A stretch of 64,000 bases of DNA from Synechococcus sp. WH 8109 (GCF_000161795.2 NZ_CP006882.1:1364001-1428000), one strand, 5' to 3'. Positions 27,715 through 37,396 are shown, counted from the stretch's first letter. Notes: generated by a model from the sequence alone, not told the origin. Made by a program: numbers and translations.

Positions 27715-28539
27715 TCAGTAAGCACCTCGATCCATCGGTAGGAGCAACACACCAAATGTGCGGAGGATAATGGCAAAGTCCAGGCCGAACGAACGACCAC
27801 GGGCATAGACCAGATCAAGCTTGACCCGTTTCTTGTAACTCAAATTGTTTCTGCCACTCACTTGCCAAAGGCCCGTCAACCCAGGGCGGACTGAGGCAAC
27901 TTCATCCATATAAGGGCCATAACGAACGAGTTCTTTCTCGACGATTGGGCGTGGACCGACCACGCTCATCTCCCCACGAAGAACATTCAAGAACTGTGGA
28001 AGCTCATCAAGACTCGAGCGGCGCAGGAAACGGCCCAGGGGAGTGATTCGGGGATCACGTTTCAACTTGAAGTCGCGCTCGAACTCAGCACGCAGGGAAG
28101 AATCTGCCTCCAGAACACGCGCAAGAACGGCATCCGCATCGGCCCGCATGGTGCGGAACTTGATGCAGCCAAAACGTTGGTAGCTACGGCCCACCCGACG
28201 CTGAACGTAAAACACAGGCCCCGGTGAACTGAGCTTCACCAATCCCGCAAGAAGCAGCAACACCGGTGAACCGATGGTGAGTACGGCGAGTGAAAAAACA
28301 ATGTCTCCTGTGCGCTTGAAGACTCGGCCCCAACGGTTCTGGTGGCGGATCAGCGTGCCGGTGGACAGAACCGATGGCGGGGCTGAGATCAGCGCAAGGT
28401 GGGGCTTGCACTTGCCACGGCGAGCTGCACGCCCTGCGGACTGAATCAAAGATGGCCGGGAGGCCGAGGTCAAAGGCTCAACCTGGGACTCACCACACTC
28501 AACGTCACAGGCGCAGCCCTGGCATCTCCGCAGGGTCAC
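27715..28539 (-). CDS. Polyprenyl-phosphate sugar-1-phosphate transferase
   Basis: About 274 residues, bacterial sugar transferase (WcaJ/WbaP-type, PF02397-like). An N-terminal stretch of unknown role is followed by one transmembrane segment (FSLAVLTIGSPVLLLLAGLV) and the catalytic domain with FGCIKFRTMRADAD, RITPLGRFLRRSSLDELPQ, VVGPRPI and RPGLTGLWQVSGR. It loads the first sugar onto undecaprenyl phosphate for a surface polysaccharide. The start is uncertain: GTG 28539 overlaps the upstream glycosyltransferase by 35 bases and is the only start that gives a sensible length. Confidence 0.85.
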   Translation of the reverse strand: MTLRRCQGCACDVECGESQVEPLTSASRPSLIQSAGRAARRGKCKPHLALISAPPSVLSTGTLIRHQNRWGRVFKRTGDIVFSLAVLTIGSPVLLLLAGLVKLSSPGPVFYVQRRVGRSYQRFGCIKFRTMRADADAVLARVLEADSSLRAEFERDFKLKRDPRITPLGRFLRRSSLDELPQFLNVLRGEMSVVGPRPIVEKELVRYGPYMDEVASVRPGLTGLWQVSGRNNLSYKKRVKLDLVYARGRSFGLDFAIILRTFGVLLLPMDRGAY

Positions 28540-29734
28540 TCGCTGCAACGGCACAGCCCCGCTGATGGGCACTCCAAGCTGTTCGGAGAACCGATTCAAA
28601 GCGCGCCGCAAAGGCTTCCGGTCTGAAGCGTTCGGCCCACGCACGAATGGCTTCTGCATCCAGAGAACGCCAAATCCGTTCTTGTTCAAACCACTCCACT
28701 GCCTGCACCAACGACTCGACGCTTTGTTCCGGGAACAGCACCCCAGTGGGCTCAGGAATCCCGGCAGCCGCACAACGCACCGTGTCCAACAAACCACCCC
28801 GCCCCAACCCAATCACCGGCGCTCCGGAAGCCATTGCTTCCACCGGAGCAATGCCGAAGTCCTCCAGGCCGGCGTACACAAATGCCCGACAAAGGGCCAT
28901 GAGCTCTTCCACCTGCTGCTGGGACTGACGGCCGAGCAAGGTGACCGTGGGACCAGCTAGAGCCTCCAATCGCTCCTTCTCCGGACCATCCCCCACCACA
29001 AGCAGGGGTAGACCCAAGCGGTTGAAGGCTTCCACTACAAGATCCACCCGCTTGTAGGGGACCAAACGACACAGACAGAGGTAGACGTCGTCTCGATCGG
29101 CATTCCAGCGAAAGCGCTCCACCTCGACGGGGGGATGGATCACGCTGGCCTCCCGCCCCCAGTACTTGCGGATTCGACGCGCCGTGAAACGGGAGTTGGC
29201 AATGAGGTGATCCACCCGCTGCGCACTGAGTTGGTCCCATTGCCGCAGAGCATGCAACTGCCAGCGAATCAAAGGGCCCAGACCACGCCGAGCCAGCGCC
29301 GAACGTTGCAGATAAGCGTGCATCTGGTCCCAGGCGTAACGCACGGGTGTATGCACATAACTGATGTGCAGCTGGTCCGGAGCCGTCAGCACACCCTTGG
29401 CTACCAGGTGACTGCTGCTGATCACCAGCTCAGCAGCGCCAAGATCGATCTGTTCGATAGCAAAGGGCAGCAGCGGCAGGTACTGCTGCACATGGCTGCG
29501 CCCCCACGGCAGGCACTGAATCGGGCTGGTGAGGACGGATCGTCCATGCAACCAACTGCCCGGCCGTCGAGATTCGGCGTCAATCAGGGCCGCCATCTGC
29601 GGCTCGCAGCCGAGGCTGCGCAGTAAAGAATCAACCTCTTGAACAACCTGTTCTGCACCACCGACAGAACGAGGCGAGAACCACTCATGAACCAGAGCGA
29701 TGCGCTGCGGGAGGTGATCCGAAGCCGAGGACAT
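28505..29734 (-). CDS. Glycosyltransferase, GT4 family
   Basis: A 409-residue GT-B glycosyltransferase. The N-terminal lobe begins IALVHEWFSPRSVGGAEQVV; the C-terminal lobe has LPLLVVGDGPEKERLEAL and the GLEDFGIAPVEAMASGAPVI motif with the donor-binding E-x7-E. It is retaining and uses a nucleotide sugar, likely to extend an exopolysaccharide or O-antigen chain. It precedes the sugar-phosphate transferase in a two-gene unit; no other polysaccharide genes are adjacent. Confidence 0.88.
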   Translation of the reverse strand: MSSASDHLPQRIALVHEWFSPRSVGGAEQVVQEVDSLLRSLGCEPQMAALIDAESRRPGSWLHGRSVLTSPIQCLPWGRSHVQQYLPLLPFAIEQIDLGAAELVISSSHLVAKGVLTAPDQLHISYVHTPVRYAWDQMHAYLQRSALARRGLGPLIRWQLHALRQWDQLSAQRVDHLIANSRFTARRIRKYWGREASVIHPPVEVERFRWNADRDDVYLCLCRLVPYKRVDLVVEAFNRLGLPLLVVGDGPEKERLEALAGPTVTLLGRQSQQQVEELMALCRAFVYAGLEDFGIAPVEAMASGAPVIGLGRGGLLDTVRCAAAGIPEPTGVLFPEQSVESLVQAVEWFEQERIWRSLDAEAIRAWAERFRPEAFAARFESVLRTAWSAHQRGCAVAASDPAEMPGLRL

Positions 29735-29775
29735 CCCTCTGGAATAAAGCGAACGCTACGAAGTCTCTCAGCTCA

Positions 29776-30069
29776 TTGCAGGAGCAGGCCAAGATCACGA
29801 TGCTGGTGCACATGTCCAGCACGAACCTCACCATCAACATCCTCCTGGAGGAGGCATTGAATGAACCGGACATCGGCACAACGAGCCGATTTCGTTGGCA
29901 TGCCACAGCGGTGGGTATAGCGGCACTTTGGATTGACAGCGCTCCGCCATCAACACCGCCCTTTGAGGACGCACTCAAAGAAGGGCTGAATGTGGGGCTC
30001 GACCTCAGCCGAGAGGAACGAGAATTTCATCAAGTTGAACAGGGGCTGGTTCTGCTGTTTCATTCATAA
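29776..30069 (+). CDS. Possible hypothetical protein (97 aa)
   Basis: An open frame of 97 codons, divergent from the glycosyltransferase, with MLVHMSSTNLTINILLEEAL near the start and an acidic C-terminal half (LDLSREEREFHQVEQG). No family recognised. A competing open frame exists on the minus strand (29685-29978) with lower-quality composition. An in-frame ATG at 29803 may be the true start. Evidence is limited to the open frame. Confidence 0.35.
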   Translation: MQEQAKITMLVHMSSTNLTINILLEEALNEPDIGTTSRFRWHATAVGIAALWIDSAPPSTPPFEDALKEGLNVGLDLSREEREFHQVEQGLVLLFHS

Positions 30070-30148
30070 AAACAGCACCGATACACCCCCTAAAAACCCA
30101 AATAATTACGTTCGAAGCTTTAGCAATTTGCAATAAGCCAAAATGTCT

Positions 30149-30171
30149 TTGATTAATTAACTCTTAATCAA
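30149..30171. repeat. Perfect AT-rich inverted repeat
   Basis: TTGATTAA (30149-30156) and TTAATCAA (30164-30171) are perfect complements in an AT-rich 130-base stretch upstream of the tRNA-Ser 3' side; it may be the terminator region of tRNA-Ser on the minus strand. Confidence 0.35.
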
Positions 30172-30200
30172 GCAATATCTCTATTCGACGATCAACAAAA

Positions 30201-30287
30201 CGGAGAGGGTGGGATTCGAACCCACGAGGGTGTTACCCCTACACGATTTCGAGTCGTGCGCGATCAACCGGACTCTGCCACCTCTCC
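30201..30287 (-). tRNA. tRNA-Ser (CGA)
   Basis: Minus-strand class II tRNA. The acceptor GGAGAGG pairs with CCTCTCC, discriminator G. The anticodon stem CACGA/TCGTG encloses CTCGAAA, giving anticodon CGA. The variable arm TAGGGGTAACACCCTC and T-loop GTTCGAATC are present. Confidence 0.95.
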
Positions 30288-30378
30288 ACACGCCCTCAGA
30301 CGTCCCCGCAGTTTAAAGGCCGACGAACCGGGCACCTGCTCCATGCTTCAGAAGCCAAAGGCGCTGGGGTGCGGAAGG

Positions 30379-31293
30379 CTAAAACCCCAGCCATGTTCCG
30401 GTGATCATCTGCCGGGGTTCTGATCGCTGCCGATGCTGCAATGCCCACAAGGCCTGAGGGCTTGGAAACAGCTGCCAGAGCTGATGCCCCATCCGTATCA
30501 CCAGTACTCCAGAGCGAGGCTGCAGGCGCTGCACCGATAGGCCATCAGCACCGCCCGCACCACCAATGGCTGGGCTCCGGCAAGGCAGAGAAACAGCAGC
30601 AGCGCCATGGCCGCCAGGGGAAGCCGCAGGCCAGGCGGCCAGCGGCGGGCCAGCATCAGCACATTGCCGAGCAGAACCGTGAGGTGAAACCCAGATGCCG
30701 CAAGGGCATGGGACAAGCCGGCCATACGGAACGCCTCTCGGATGTCTTCCGGGAGCTGCACCTGGGCGCTTCCCGCTACCAGATCGACCAGGAAACCGCC
30801 CCGCCGCGGCCCCATGGCCTGTTGCAGCCTTGAGCAACATCGCGCCGCAGATCAGCCAACGGCGTCCATGGACGCTGCAGCACTTCGATGCTCTCGACCC
30901 GTAGCTGACTCCAAGGGCCTTGGCGGGACAGACGTTCGCCGATCCCGGAACAGCGGGTGCGCCGCTGGCAGCGGACGCCTCAGCACTCCCATGGCCTGGA
31001 CACGCCAGCCCTGCAGCAGGGGCGCAGTGCAGTCAGGCAACTGCAGCTCGGTTCGCCCCTCAACCCCGCGAGCCTCGATCCGATCCACCTCCAACAGACC
31101 GGTACAGCCCGAGGGAAAACGGCGCACATCGGCAAGCAAGCGACCGCTGATCGCCACAGCCGCCGGTGGCGTCTGGATCAGGCGAGATGAATGGGCTCGA
31201 CTCGGCGCCCCCCACAAAACCCCTCGAAGCACAAGGAGCGCCAGGAGACACAGGGCAATGGCATCAGCAGAACGACGTCGACACAGAAACCAT
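30379..31293 (-). pseudogene. comEC: Decayed comEC (DNA uptake channel)
   Basis: Fragments of ComEC/Rec2 are readable in order on the minus strand but in changing frames. An ATG at 31293 overlaps the glyQ stop (TGATG) but hits TGA after nine codons. A neighbouring frame continues AIALCLLALLVLRGVLWG and the DUF4131-like domain (about 31282-30950). A shift near 30945-30955 leads to RLSRQGPWSQLRVESIEVL. Another near 30830 leads to the competence domain with QVQLPEDIREAFRMAGLSH and ALAASGFHLTVLLGN (30815-30498). The rest of the channel and the metallo-beta-lactamase domain are missing, and what looks like the C-terminus (HQLWQLFPSPQALWALQ) follows directly. At least three frameshifts and one large deletion make a functional protein very unlikely. 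Confidence 0.8.
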
Positions 31294-32183
31294 CAGACCG
31301 CTGTCTCGAGAGTTCCCCCTTTTAAGAGCGGGAAACCAAGGGCCTCCCGTTCCGCCAGCCAGGCCTCGGCCACCTTGCGAGCCAGGTTGCGAATCCGACC
31401 GATGGTGGCGGTGCGCTCCGTCACGGAAATCACGCCACGGGCCTCCAGCAGGTTGAAGGTGTGGCTGCACTTCAGAACGAAATCCAAGGCCGGTGCCGGC
31501 AGCTGCTGCTCGATCAGATCTGCCGCTTCCGCTTCATAGATGGCGAACAACTGCTTGAGCCGCTCGGGATTGGAGGCCTCAAAGTTGAAGTGGCACTGCC
31601 CCTTTTCAAACGGCAGCCAGATCTCGCCGTAACTGCGCTCGCTGTTCCAGCTGAGGTCCCAGATGCTTTCCACGTCTTGGAGATACATCGCCAGCCGCTC
31701 GAGGCCGTAGGTGATCTCAATCGAAACGGGCTTGCAATCGATGCCGCCGCATTGCTGGAAATAGGTGAACTGGGTCACCTCCATGCCGTCGAGCCATACC
31801 TCCCAACCCACACCCCATGCGCCGAGGGTTGGGGACTCCCAGTTGTCTTCGACGAAACGGATGTCGTGATCAGCGGCCTTGATGCCCAACGCCTCCAGTG
31901 ACGCCAGGTAGGTCTCCTGGATGCCATCTGGGGATGGCTTGATCAGCACCTGGTACTGGAAATAGTGCTGGGCCCGGTTGGGGTTGTCGCCATAACGGCC
32001 GTCGGTGGGGCGACGGCAGGGTTCGGGATAGGCCACGACCCAGGGCTCAGGGCCAATTGCCCGGAGCACCGTGTGGGGGCTCATGGTGCCGGCACCCTTC
32101 TCGGTGTCGTAGGGCTGCAGCAACAGACACCCCTGGTCCGCCCAGAACCGGTTGAGCGTGCTGATGATGTCCTGAAAATGCAC
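31293..32183 (-). CDS. glyQ: Glycine--tRNA ligase alpha subunit
   Basis: A 296-residue catalytic alpha chain of heterotetrameric glycyl-tRNA synthetase. It starts [20 protein letters not shown] and shows [18 protein letters not shown], the class II motif 2-like [29 protein letters not shown] and [19 protein letters not shown]. The beta subunit gene (glyS) is not in this window. The stop codon overlaps the ATG of the ruined comEC by TGATG, suggesting that comEC was once translationally coupled. Confidence 0.96.
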   Translation of the reverse strand: MHFQDIISTLNRFWADQGCLLLQPYDTEKGAGTMSPHTVLRAIGPEPWVVAYPEPCRRPTDGRYGDNPNRAQHYFQYQVLIKPSPDGIQETYLASLEALGIKAADHDIRFVEDNWESPTLGAWGVGWEVWLDGMEVTQFTYFQQCGGIDCKPVSIEITYGLERLAMYLQDVESIWDLSWNSERSYGEIWLPFEKGQCHFNFEASNPERLKQLFAIYEAEAADLIEQQLPAPALDFVLKCSHTFNLLEARGVISVTERTATIGRIRNLARKVAEAWLAEREALGFPLLKGGTLETAV

Positions 32184-32225
32184 TGGGCCGGGGCTACCTG
32201 GGTTCCGATTCTGCCCAGTGGCCGG

Positions 32226-32645
32226 TCAGCCCTCCAAAGCCAGGCAACGGTGGAGGTGCGCGATGGCGTGATGGCGATGCGGATTGTTGCCGCTGGGACC
32301 AATCATTCCGAGCCAGAAACTGCCATCCCCCTGAAAGACCAGGACGGGCTTTGCACCCCCCTTGCCATGGCAATCCAGCAAGGACATACAGAGCTTTTCA
32401 GCGACCTCTGGCCCCTTGGGGCGCTGGCGCAGGCGACGCAACAGTGGATCCACCTGCGAGAAGGAGACGAAACAGGCGCGGTAGGAGTCGGTGATCAGGA
32501 TCAGACCATCCAGCCACTGCACTTCCTGAAGCAGCTCTTCGATGCGGGGCAGCAGCTTCGGCAGCGGAAACGCCAAACCCGAACCTCCCCTTAACGTTCT
32601 TTTCAGCTTTCCTACGTCAGCGACGGGGTGTGTCGCAAGCGACAC
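32226..32645 (-). CDS. Conserved hypothetical protein (139 aa)
   Basis: 139 residues, soluble, GTG start at 32645. It has a helical segment KLLPRIEELLQEVQWLDGLI and a beta-rich C-terminal half containing PVLVFQGDGSFWLGMIGPSG. No catalytic motif was recognised. It lies 10 bases downstream of menG in the same orientation and 42 bases upstream of glyQ, so it is probably part of a hisF-menG-orf-glyQ transcript. Confidence 0.65.
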   Translation of the reverse strand: MSLATHPVADVGKLKRTLRGGSGLAFPLPKLLPRIEELLQEVQWLDGLILITDSYRACFVSFSQVDPLLRRLRQRPKGPEVAEKLCMSLLDCHGKGGAKPVLVFQGDGSFWLGMIGPSGNNPHRHHAIAHLHRCLALEG

Positions 32646-32655
32646 AGGCGAAGAT

Positions 32656-33357
32656 TCATGCCCTGAGGATCAAAATGCCCATCTGTCCGGCCACGAGCGC
32701 GCGGTGGTTCGCTTCGGCAAATCCCGCCTGCCGCGCCAGCCGCTCCTGTTCAAGCCCCGTAGGAAAGCGCTCCAGACTTTTCTCCAGGTAGGCGTACTCC
32801 TCACGTAAGCCCACAGAGGCGGCAGCGGGCACCACCAGGCGACGCAGATAGAAGCGCTGAAAGGCAGCCGCCGCACCGCTTTGGGGCAGACGGTTGAAAT
32901 CAAGCACCCCAGCGCGCCCGCCTGGCTTCAACAGCCGGCGCAGTTCCTTCAGCCCCTGCAGGGGGTCCGCCAGATTGCGCAATCCATAGGCCATCACCGC
33001 ACCATCAGCGCAAGCTGTGGACAAGCCGGTTTGCAGAGCATCCCCTTGCCGGAAGGCCACCGGCAACCAGGGCTGCTGACGCTGGCGCTGGCGGGCGCGC
33101 TCAATGGGAGCAGCAGCGGCATCCAGACCAGTCACCGCACCAGCGGGACGAACACATCGCCCCAGTTCCAAGGCCAGGTCCCCCGTTCCGCAGCACAGAT
33201 CCAGCCAATGCTCGCCAGCCACCGGCTTGAGGGCGCGCACCAACTGACGTTTCCACTGGCGATGCAACCCGAAACTGAGTACATCGTTGAGGCGGTCGTA
33301 GCGGGGAGCGACAGCGTCAAACAGCTGTTCCACCGCCGCGGGATCACCAGGCTTCAT
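32656..33357 (-). CDS. menG: Quinone C-methyltransferase UbiE/MenG
   Basis: A 233-residue SAM methyltransferase of the UbiE/COQ5 family. [53 protein letters not shown] and FNRLPQSG are visible. In cyanobacteria this enzyme methylates demethylphylloquinone, the last step of phylloquinone (photosystem I A1) synthesis; ubiquinone is not made. It overlaps hisF by four bases (ATGA). Confidence 0.92.
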   Translation of the reverse strand: MKPGDPAAVEQLFDAVAPRYDRLNDVLSFGLHRQWKRQLVRALKPVAGEHWLDLCCGTGDLALELGRCVRPAGAVTGLDAAAAPIERARQRQRQQPWLPVAFRQGDALQTGLSTACADGAVMAYGLRNLADPLQGLKELRRLLKPGGRAGVLDFNRLPQSGAAAAFQRFYLRRLVVPAAASVGLREEYAYLEKSLERFPTGLEQERLARQAGFAEANHRALVAGQMGILILRA

Positions 33358-34124
33358 GGACGGATCGTCAGGCCACGGGAAAGCAGATTTTGCTTGATCT
33401 GTTCCACGGTGAGAACACCGTCGTGCAGCAACGAGGCCAGCAAGGCTGCGGAAGCATGGCCTCCCTCAGGACCCACGTTCAACGCCTCAGCGATGTGATC
33501 CAGGCAGCCCGCACCACCGGAGGCGATCACCGGGATGGGGACCGCATCGGCCACGGCCCGGGTCAGGGCGAGGTCGTAACCAGCCTGGGTGCCATCACCA
33601 TCCATGGAGGTGAGCAGGATCTCTCCAGCCCCGAGACCAGCCACCCGCTGAGCCCACTCCACAACATCGAGGCCGGTGTTCTCGCGGCCTCCCTTCACAT
33701 ACACATCCCAGCCGCCGGCATTGCGCCGCCGGGCATCAATGGCCACGACAATGCACTGGCAGCCGAACTGATCGGCCCCCTCTCGCACCAGCTCAGGACG
33801 CCGCACCGCCGAGGAGTTGAGGCTCACCTTGTCGGCACCGGCCCGCAACAACTCGGTGATTCCCTCAACGGTGCTAATGCCACCGCCAACCGTGAAAGGG
33901 ATCGTGACCGATTCAGCTGTGCGACGCACCATGTCGATCAGGGTGCCGCGCCCCTCATGGCTGGCTGCGATGTCGAGGAACACGAGTTCATCCGCCCCTG
34001 CCCGGCTGTAACGGCAAGCCAGCTCAACCGGATCACCGGCATCGCGCAGGCCAACGAAATTGACACCTTTCACCACCCGTCCTCGGGCGACATCCAGGCA
34101 GGGAATCAGACGCAGAGCAACCAT
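33354..34124 (-). CDS. hisF: Imidazole glycerol phosphate synthase, cyclase subunit
   Basis: A 256-residue TIM barrel of histidine synthesis. [19 protein letters not shown] holds the catalytic Asp11; [10 protein letters not shown] and [17 protein letters not shown] hold phosphate-binding loops, and the second catalytic Asp lies in VVAIDARR. The partner hisH is not adjacent, as usual in cyanobacteria. The gene diverges from the DUF2862 gene. Confidence 0.96.
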   Translation of the reverse strand: MVALRLIPCLDVARGRVVKGVNFVGLRDAGDPVELACRYSRAGADELVFLDIAASHEGRGTLIDMVRRTAESVTIPFTVGGGISTVEGITELLRAGADKVSLNSSAVRRPELVREGADQFGCQCIVVAIDARRRNAGGWDVYVKGGRENTGLDVVEWAQRVAGLGAGEILLTSMDGDGTQAGYDLALTRAVADAVPIPVIASGGAGCLDHIAEALNVGPEGGHASAALLASLLHDGVLTVEQIKQNLLSRGLTIRP

Positions 34125-34179
34125 CGATTCGGCGAAAAGCGACTGTTAGGGTTGCGCCACTCTCCAAGCCTCGCAGGCT

Positions 34180-34395
34180 ATGTCCCAGGCTGACGCCATT
34201 TCGATCGGCTCCAAGGTCCGCGTGACCCGCGTGCGTGATCGCATTCCCCAAGCCATGGTTGATCTTCTGAAAAAGGATGCCAACGGCACGGTGAAGGATT
34301 TCCGCACCGTCGACGGCAAGGGAATCGGTGTGGTTATTGAGCTCAGCGATGGCTCCACCAGCTGGTTCTTCGAAGACGAAATCGCCGCCGCCTGA
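34180..34395 (+). CDS. DUF2862 family small protein
   Basis: A 71-residue SH3-like beta-barrel protein. IGSKVRVTRVRDRIPQAMVD and the C-terminal GVVIELSDGSTSWFFEDEI are the DUF2862 pattern found in cyanobacteria and plastid-bearing organisms. Function unknown. It lies 11 bases upstream of chlG in the same direction, so a link to thylakoid or pigment biogenesis is possible but only an inference from context. Confidence 0.8.
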   Translation: MSQADAISIGSKVRVTRVRDRIPQAMVDLLKKDANGTVKDFRTVDGKGIGVVIELSDGSTSWFFEDEIAAA

Positions 34396-34406
34396 GGACT
34401 GTCTCT

Positions 34407-35360
34407 GTGAGCGACGCGCGTCAGCTGCTTGGGATGAAGGGTGCCTCAGGCACCACCAACATCTGGAAGCTGCGGCTGCAGCTGATGAAACCGGTCACCT
34501 GGATCCCCTTGATATGGGGGGTGATCTGTGGTGCCGCGGCCAGCGGCAACTATGAGTGGCGTGTGGACCACGTGCTCGCCGCCTTCGCCTGCATGTTGAT
34601 GAGCGGTCCCCTGCTGGCGGGCTTCACCCAGACCATCAACGACTACTACGACCGCGAGATCGACGCGATCAACGAGCCCTACCGACCGATCCCATCGGGA
34701 GCAATTCCCTTGGGCCAGGTGAAGCTGCAGATCTGGGTGCTGCTGCTCGCGGGTTTGGGCGTGTCCTACGGACTCGACCGATGGGCCGGCCACACCACCC
34801 CTGTGGTTTTTCTGCTGGCCTTGGGAGGCTCCTTTGTGAGCTACATCTATTCAGCCCCCCCGCTGAAGCTCAAGCAGAACGGCTGGCTGGGGAACTACGC
34901 CCTCGGTGCCAGCTACATCGCCCTGCCCTGGTGGGCCGGCCAGGCCTTGTTTGGACAACTGACCTGGGGCACAGCACTGCTCACCCTGGCCTACAGCCTT
35001 GCAGGTCTTGGCATCGCTGTCGTCAACGACTTCAAGAGCGTTGAGGGCGACCGTGAACTAGGACTTCAGTCGTTGCCCGTGGTTTTTGGCATCGAACGGG
35101 CCAGTTGGATCAGCGCCGCAATGATCGATGTTTTTCAACTGGCGATGGTTGCCGTCTTGATCGGGATCGGCCAGCATTTCGCAGCGGTTCTGCTGGTTCT
35201 CTTGATAGTTCCCCAGATCACCTTCCAGGACATCTGGTTACTGAGAGACCCCGTGGCCTTTGACGTGAAATATCAGGCCAGTGCCCAGCCCTTCTTGGTG
35301 CTCGGCATGTTGGTGACCGCTCTGGCCGTGGGCCACAGCCCCTTGACCCAGGTGATGTGA
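34407..35360 (+). CDS. chlG: Chlorophyll synthase
   Basis: A 317-residue UbiA-type membrane prenyltransferase that esterifies chlorophyllide with geranylgeranyl or phytyl diphosphate. The diphosphate-binding motif NDYYDREIDAINEPYRPIPS and the second Asp-rich motif VNDFKSVEGDRELGLQSLP are visible among about eight membrane segments. Short upstream starts exist, but GTG/ATG 34407 gives the usual length. The stop overlaps the next gene's start (ATGA-type, 35357-35360), an unusual pairing with a penicillin-binding protein. Confidence 0.95.
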   Translation: MSDARQLLGMKGASGTTNIWKLRLQLMKPVTWIPLIWGVICGAAASGNYEWRVDHVLAAFACMLMSGPLLAGFTQTINDYYDREIDAINEPYRPIPSGAIPLGQVKLQIWVLLLAGLGVSYGLDRWAGHTTPVVFLLALGGSFVSYIYSAPPLKLKQNGWLGNYALGASYIALPWWAGQALFGQLTWGTALLTLAYSLAGLGIAVVNDFKSVEGDRELGLQSLPVVFGIERASWISAAMIDVFQLAMVAVLIGIGQHFAAVLLVLLIVPQITFQDIWLLRDPVAFDVKYQASAQPFLVLGMLVTALAVGHSPLTQVM

Positions 35361-37387
35361 ACCGTTCCCGCCTGCACTGGGCACTGATCGCTGGCACAGC
35401 AGCTGCAGTGGGCGTGGGAGCTGCCCTGAGCATGCGTGCTCTGACTGAATTGGTGGATGCCAGGCTTCCGGATTCCCGGGGGATAGCCAGCTTCAATCGG
35501 CCGGGAACGATCACCCTGCTCTCCACCAAGGGCAAGGTGATCCAGAAGCTGGGGCCAGCGACGCGAGAGAAGGTCAAACCCGGTGCGATGCCGCCAACGG
35601 TGGCTGAGGCTTTCATCGCCGCCGAAGACCGTCGCTTCTATCAGCACGACGGTGTGGATGGCTGGGGCATCGCCAGGGCCATCGTCACCAATGTCCGCCA
35701 AGGAGCGGTTCGGGAAGGGGCAAGCACCATCACCCAGCAGCTGGCTCGAACAGTCTTTTTGAGCCAGGACCGCACGATCACCCGAAAACTCAAGGAGGCG
35801 GCTCTGGCCATGAAGCTGGAGCGCCAGCTGAGCAAGCAGCAGATCCTCGAGCAGTACCTCAACTACGTCTACCTGGGCTCCGGCGCCTATGGCGTTGCCG
35901 ATGCGGCCTGGATCTACTTCTCCAAAACCCCTGAGCAGCTCACGGTTCCTGAAGCAGCCATGATCGCTGGGCTGCCGCCAGCTCCATCGATTTATTCACC
36001 CCTGGTGAACCCTGATCTGGCCAAGGAGCGGCGCTCGATCGTTCTGGATCGCATGGCCCAGGCCGGATTCATCTCCACAACCGAAGCAGAGAGCGGTCGC
36101 AACAGCCCCCTCGGACTGATGCCTGCAACACCTAAGTACTTCAACAGTTCAGCGCCTTACTTCACTACCTGGATTGCCCAGGAGCTGCCCAAATTCTTGA
36201 CGCCAGAACAGCTGGAAGTGGGCGGGGTCAAGGTGCGCACCAGCCTGAATCTCGACTGGCAGAAGAAAGCTCAGCAGGTGATTCGAGCCAATGCCCCATT
36301 CGACACCGAAGGCGCGATGGTTTCGATCGATCCAGGCAACGGACTGGTGCGAGTGATGGTGGGCGGCAAGGATTTCTCCAAGAGCCAGTTCAACCGCACC
36401 ATTCTGGCGCTGCGCTCTCCGGGCTCTACTTTCAAGCTGTTTCCCTACGCCGCGGCCATTGATCGGGGCATGAAGCCCGAAACCAAAGTGTTTGATGCCA
36501 AGCGGTGCTGGAACGGCTACTGCCCCAAAAACTTTGGCAACAAGTACTTCGGCAACATCTCCTTGGCCGATGCCCTTAAGAACTCACTCAACACGGTGGC
36601 GGTTCAACTGCAAGACATCGTTGGATTTGATGCCGTCATTGAGATTGCCAACAACTTCAACATCGGCACCGATCGACCTCTCGGCAAGTACTACCCAATG
36701 GCCATCGGGGCCTACGAGCAAACCATCCTCGACATGACCGCCGCCTATGCCGGCATGGCCAACCGCGGGGTGTTCTTCACACCCAGCCCCTTTGAGGAAA
36801 TCCGTGGACCGAAGAATGAGCTGCTCTGGAGCCGGCGCCTGAGCGACTACCGAGGCAAGCGGGCGATTGATAGCGATGTAGCGGACACCATGAACTGGAT
36901 GTTGCAGCGGGTGGTGACCGGCGGCACCGGCATCGCCGCCAAACTTGATGATCGACAGGTGGCCGGCAAAACGGGAACGTCAGAGAACACCCGTGATCTC
37001 TGGTTCATCGGGTCGATTCCTCAGCTCACAACGGGCGTCTGGTTCGGATACGACGACGATCGCGCCACCAAGAGCACCAGCGGCGAGGCGGCATGGGCTT
37101 GGAAACAATTCATGCTCCAGATCAAGGACGAGATCCCCGTCCGTAACTTCCCCGAGAAACCCAAGCTGAACCGAAAAGTGCGTTTGGCTGTCGACCCGAA
37201 AACGATTGCAAAACCACCTAAGACCAAGGCCTCCAACGAGCCTGGTGCAGCCCAACCGACTGTTGAGACCGACCTGCCCGCCCTAACGCCCATGGCACCT
37301 CCGCCTCGCCGGACGCCCTATCTCTGGAGAAACAGTTCTCCAGATAGGAGCGTTGAACGCCAGGGACGCCGCTGGACCCGGGATTGA
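35357..37387 (+). CDS. Class A penicillin-binding protein (PBP1A type)
   Basis: A 676-residue bifunctional peptidoglycan synthase. An N-terminal membrane anchor (LIAGTAAAVGVGAALSM) is followed by the GT51 glycosyltransferase domain with EDRRFYQHDGVD, EGASTITQQLARTVFL, KEAALAMKLE, then the transpeptidase domain with the Ser-x-x-Lys box SPGSTFKLF, an SLN motif in LKNSLNTVAVQL, and KTGTSENTRD. A Pro/Lys-rich tail follows. It polymerises and cross-links murein in the periplasm. The start overlaps the chlG stop, implying coupled translation. Confidence 0.95.
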   Translation: MNRSRLHWALIAGTAAAVGVGAALSMRALTELVDARLPDSRGIASFNRPGTITLLSTKGKVIQKLGPATREKVKPGAMPPTVAEAFIAAEDRRFYQHDGVDGWGIARAIVTNVRQGAVREGASTITQQLARTVFLSQDRTITRKLKEAALAMKLERQLSKQQILEQYLNYVYLGSGAYGVADAAWIYFSKTPEQLTVPEAAMIAGLPPAPSIYSPLVNPDLAKERRSIVLDRMAQAGFISTTEAESGRNSPLGLMPATPKYFNSSAPYFTTWIAQELPKFLTPEQLEVGGVKVRTSLNLDWQKKAQQVIRANAPFDTEGAMVSIDPGNGLVRVMVGGKDFSKSQFNRTILALRSPGSTFKLFPYAAAIDRGMKPETKVFDAKRCWNGYCPKNFGNKYFGNISLADALKNSLNTVAVQLQDIVGFDAVIEIANNFNIGTDRPLGKYYPMAIGAYEQTILDMTAAYAGMANRGVFFTPSPFEEIRGPKNELLWSRRLSDYRGKRAIDSDVADTMNWMLQRVVTGGTGIAAKLDDRQVAGKTGTSENTRDLWFIGSIPQLTTGVWFGYDDDRATKSTSGEAAWAWKQFMLQIKDEIPVRNFPEKPKLNRKVRLAVDPKTIAKPPKTKASNEPGAAQPTVETDLPALTPMAPPPRRTPYLWRNSSPDRSVERQGRRWTRD

Positions 37388-37396
37388 TCCAAGGCC

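Noticed and set aside
31293-31320. Functional comEC starting at ATG 31293
   Set aside because: The frame stops after nine codons and downstream parts are in other frames with a large deletion.
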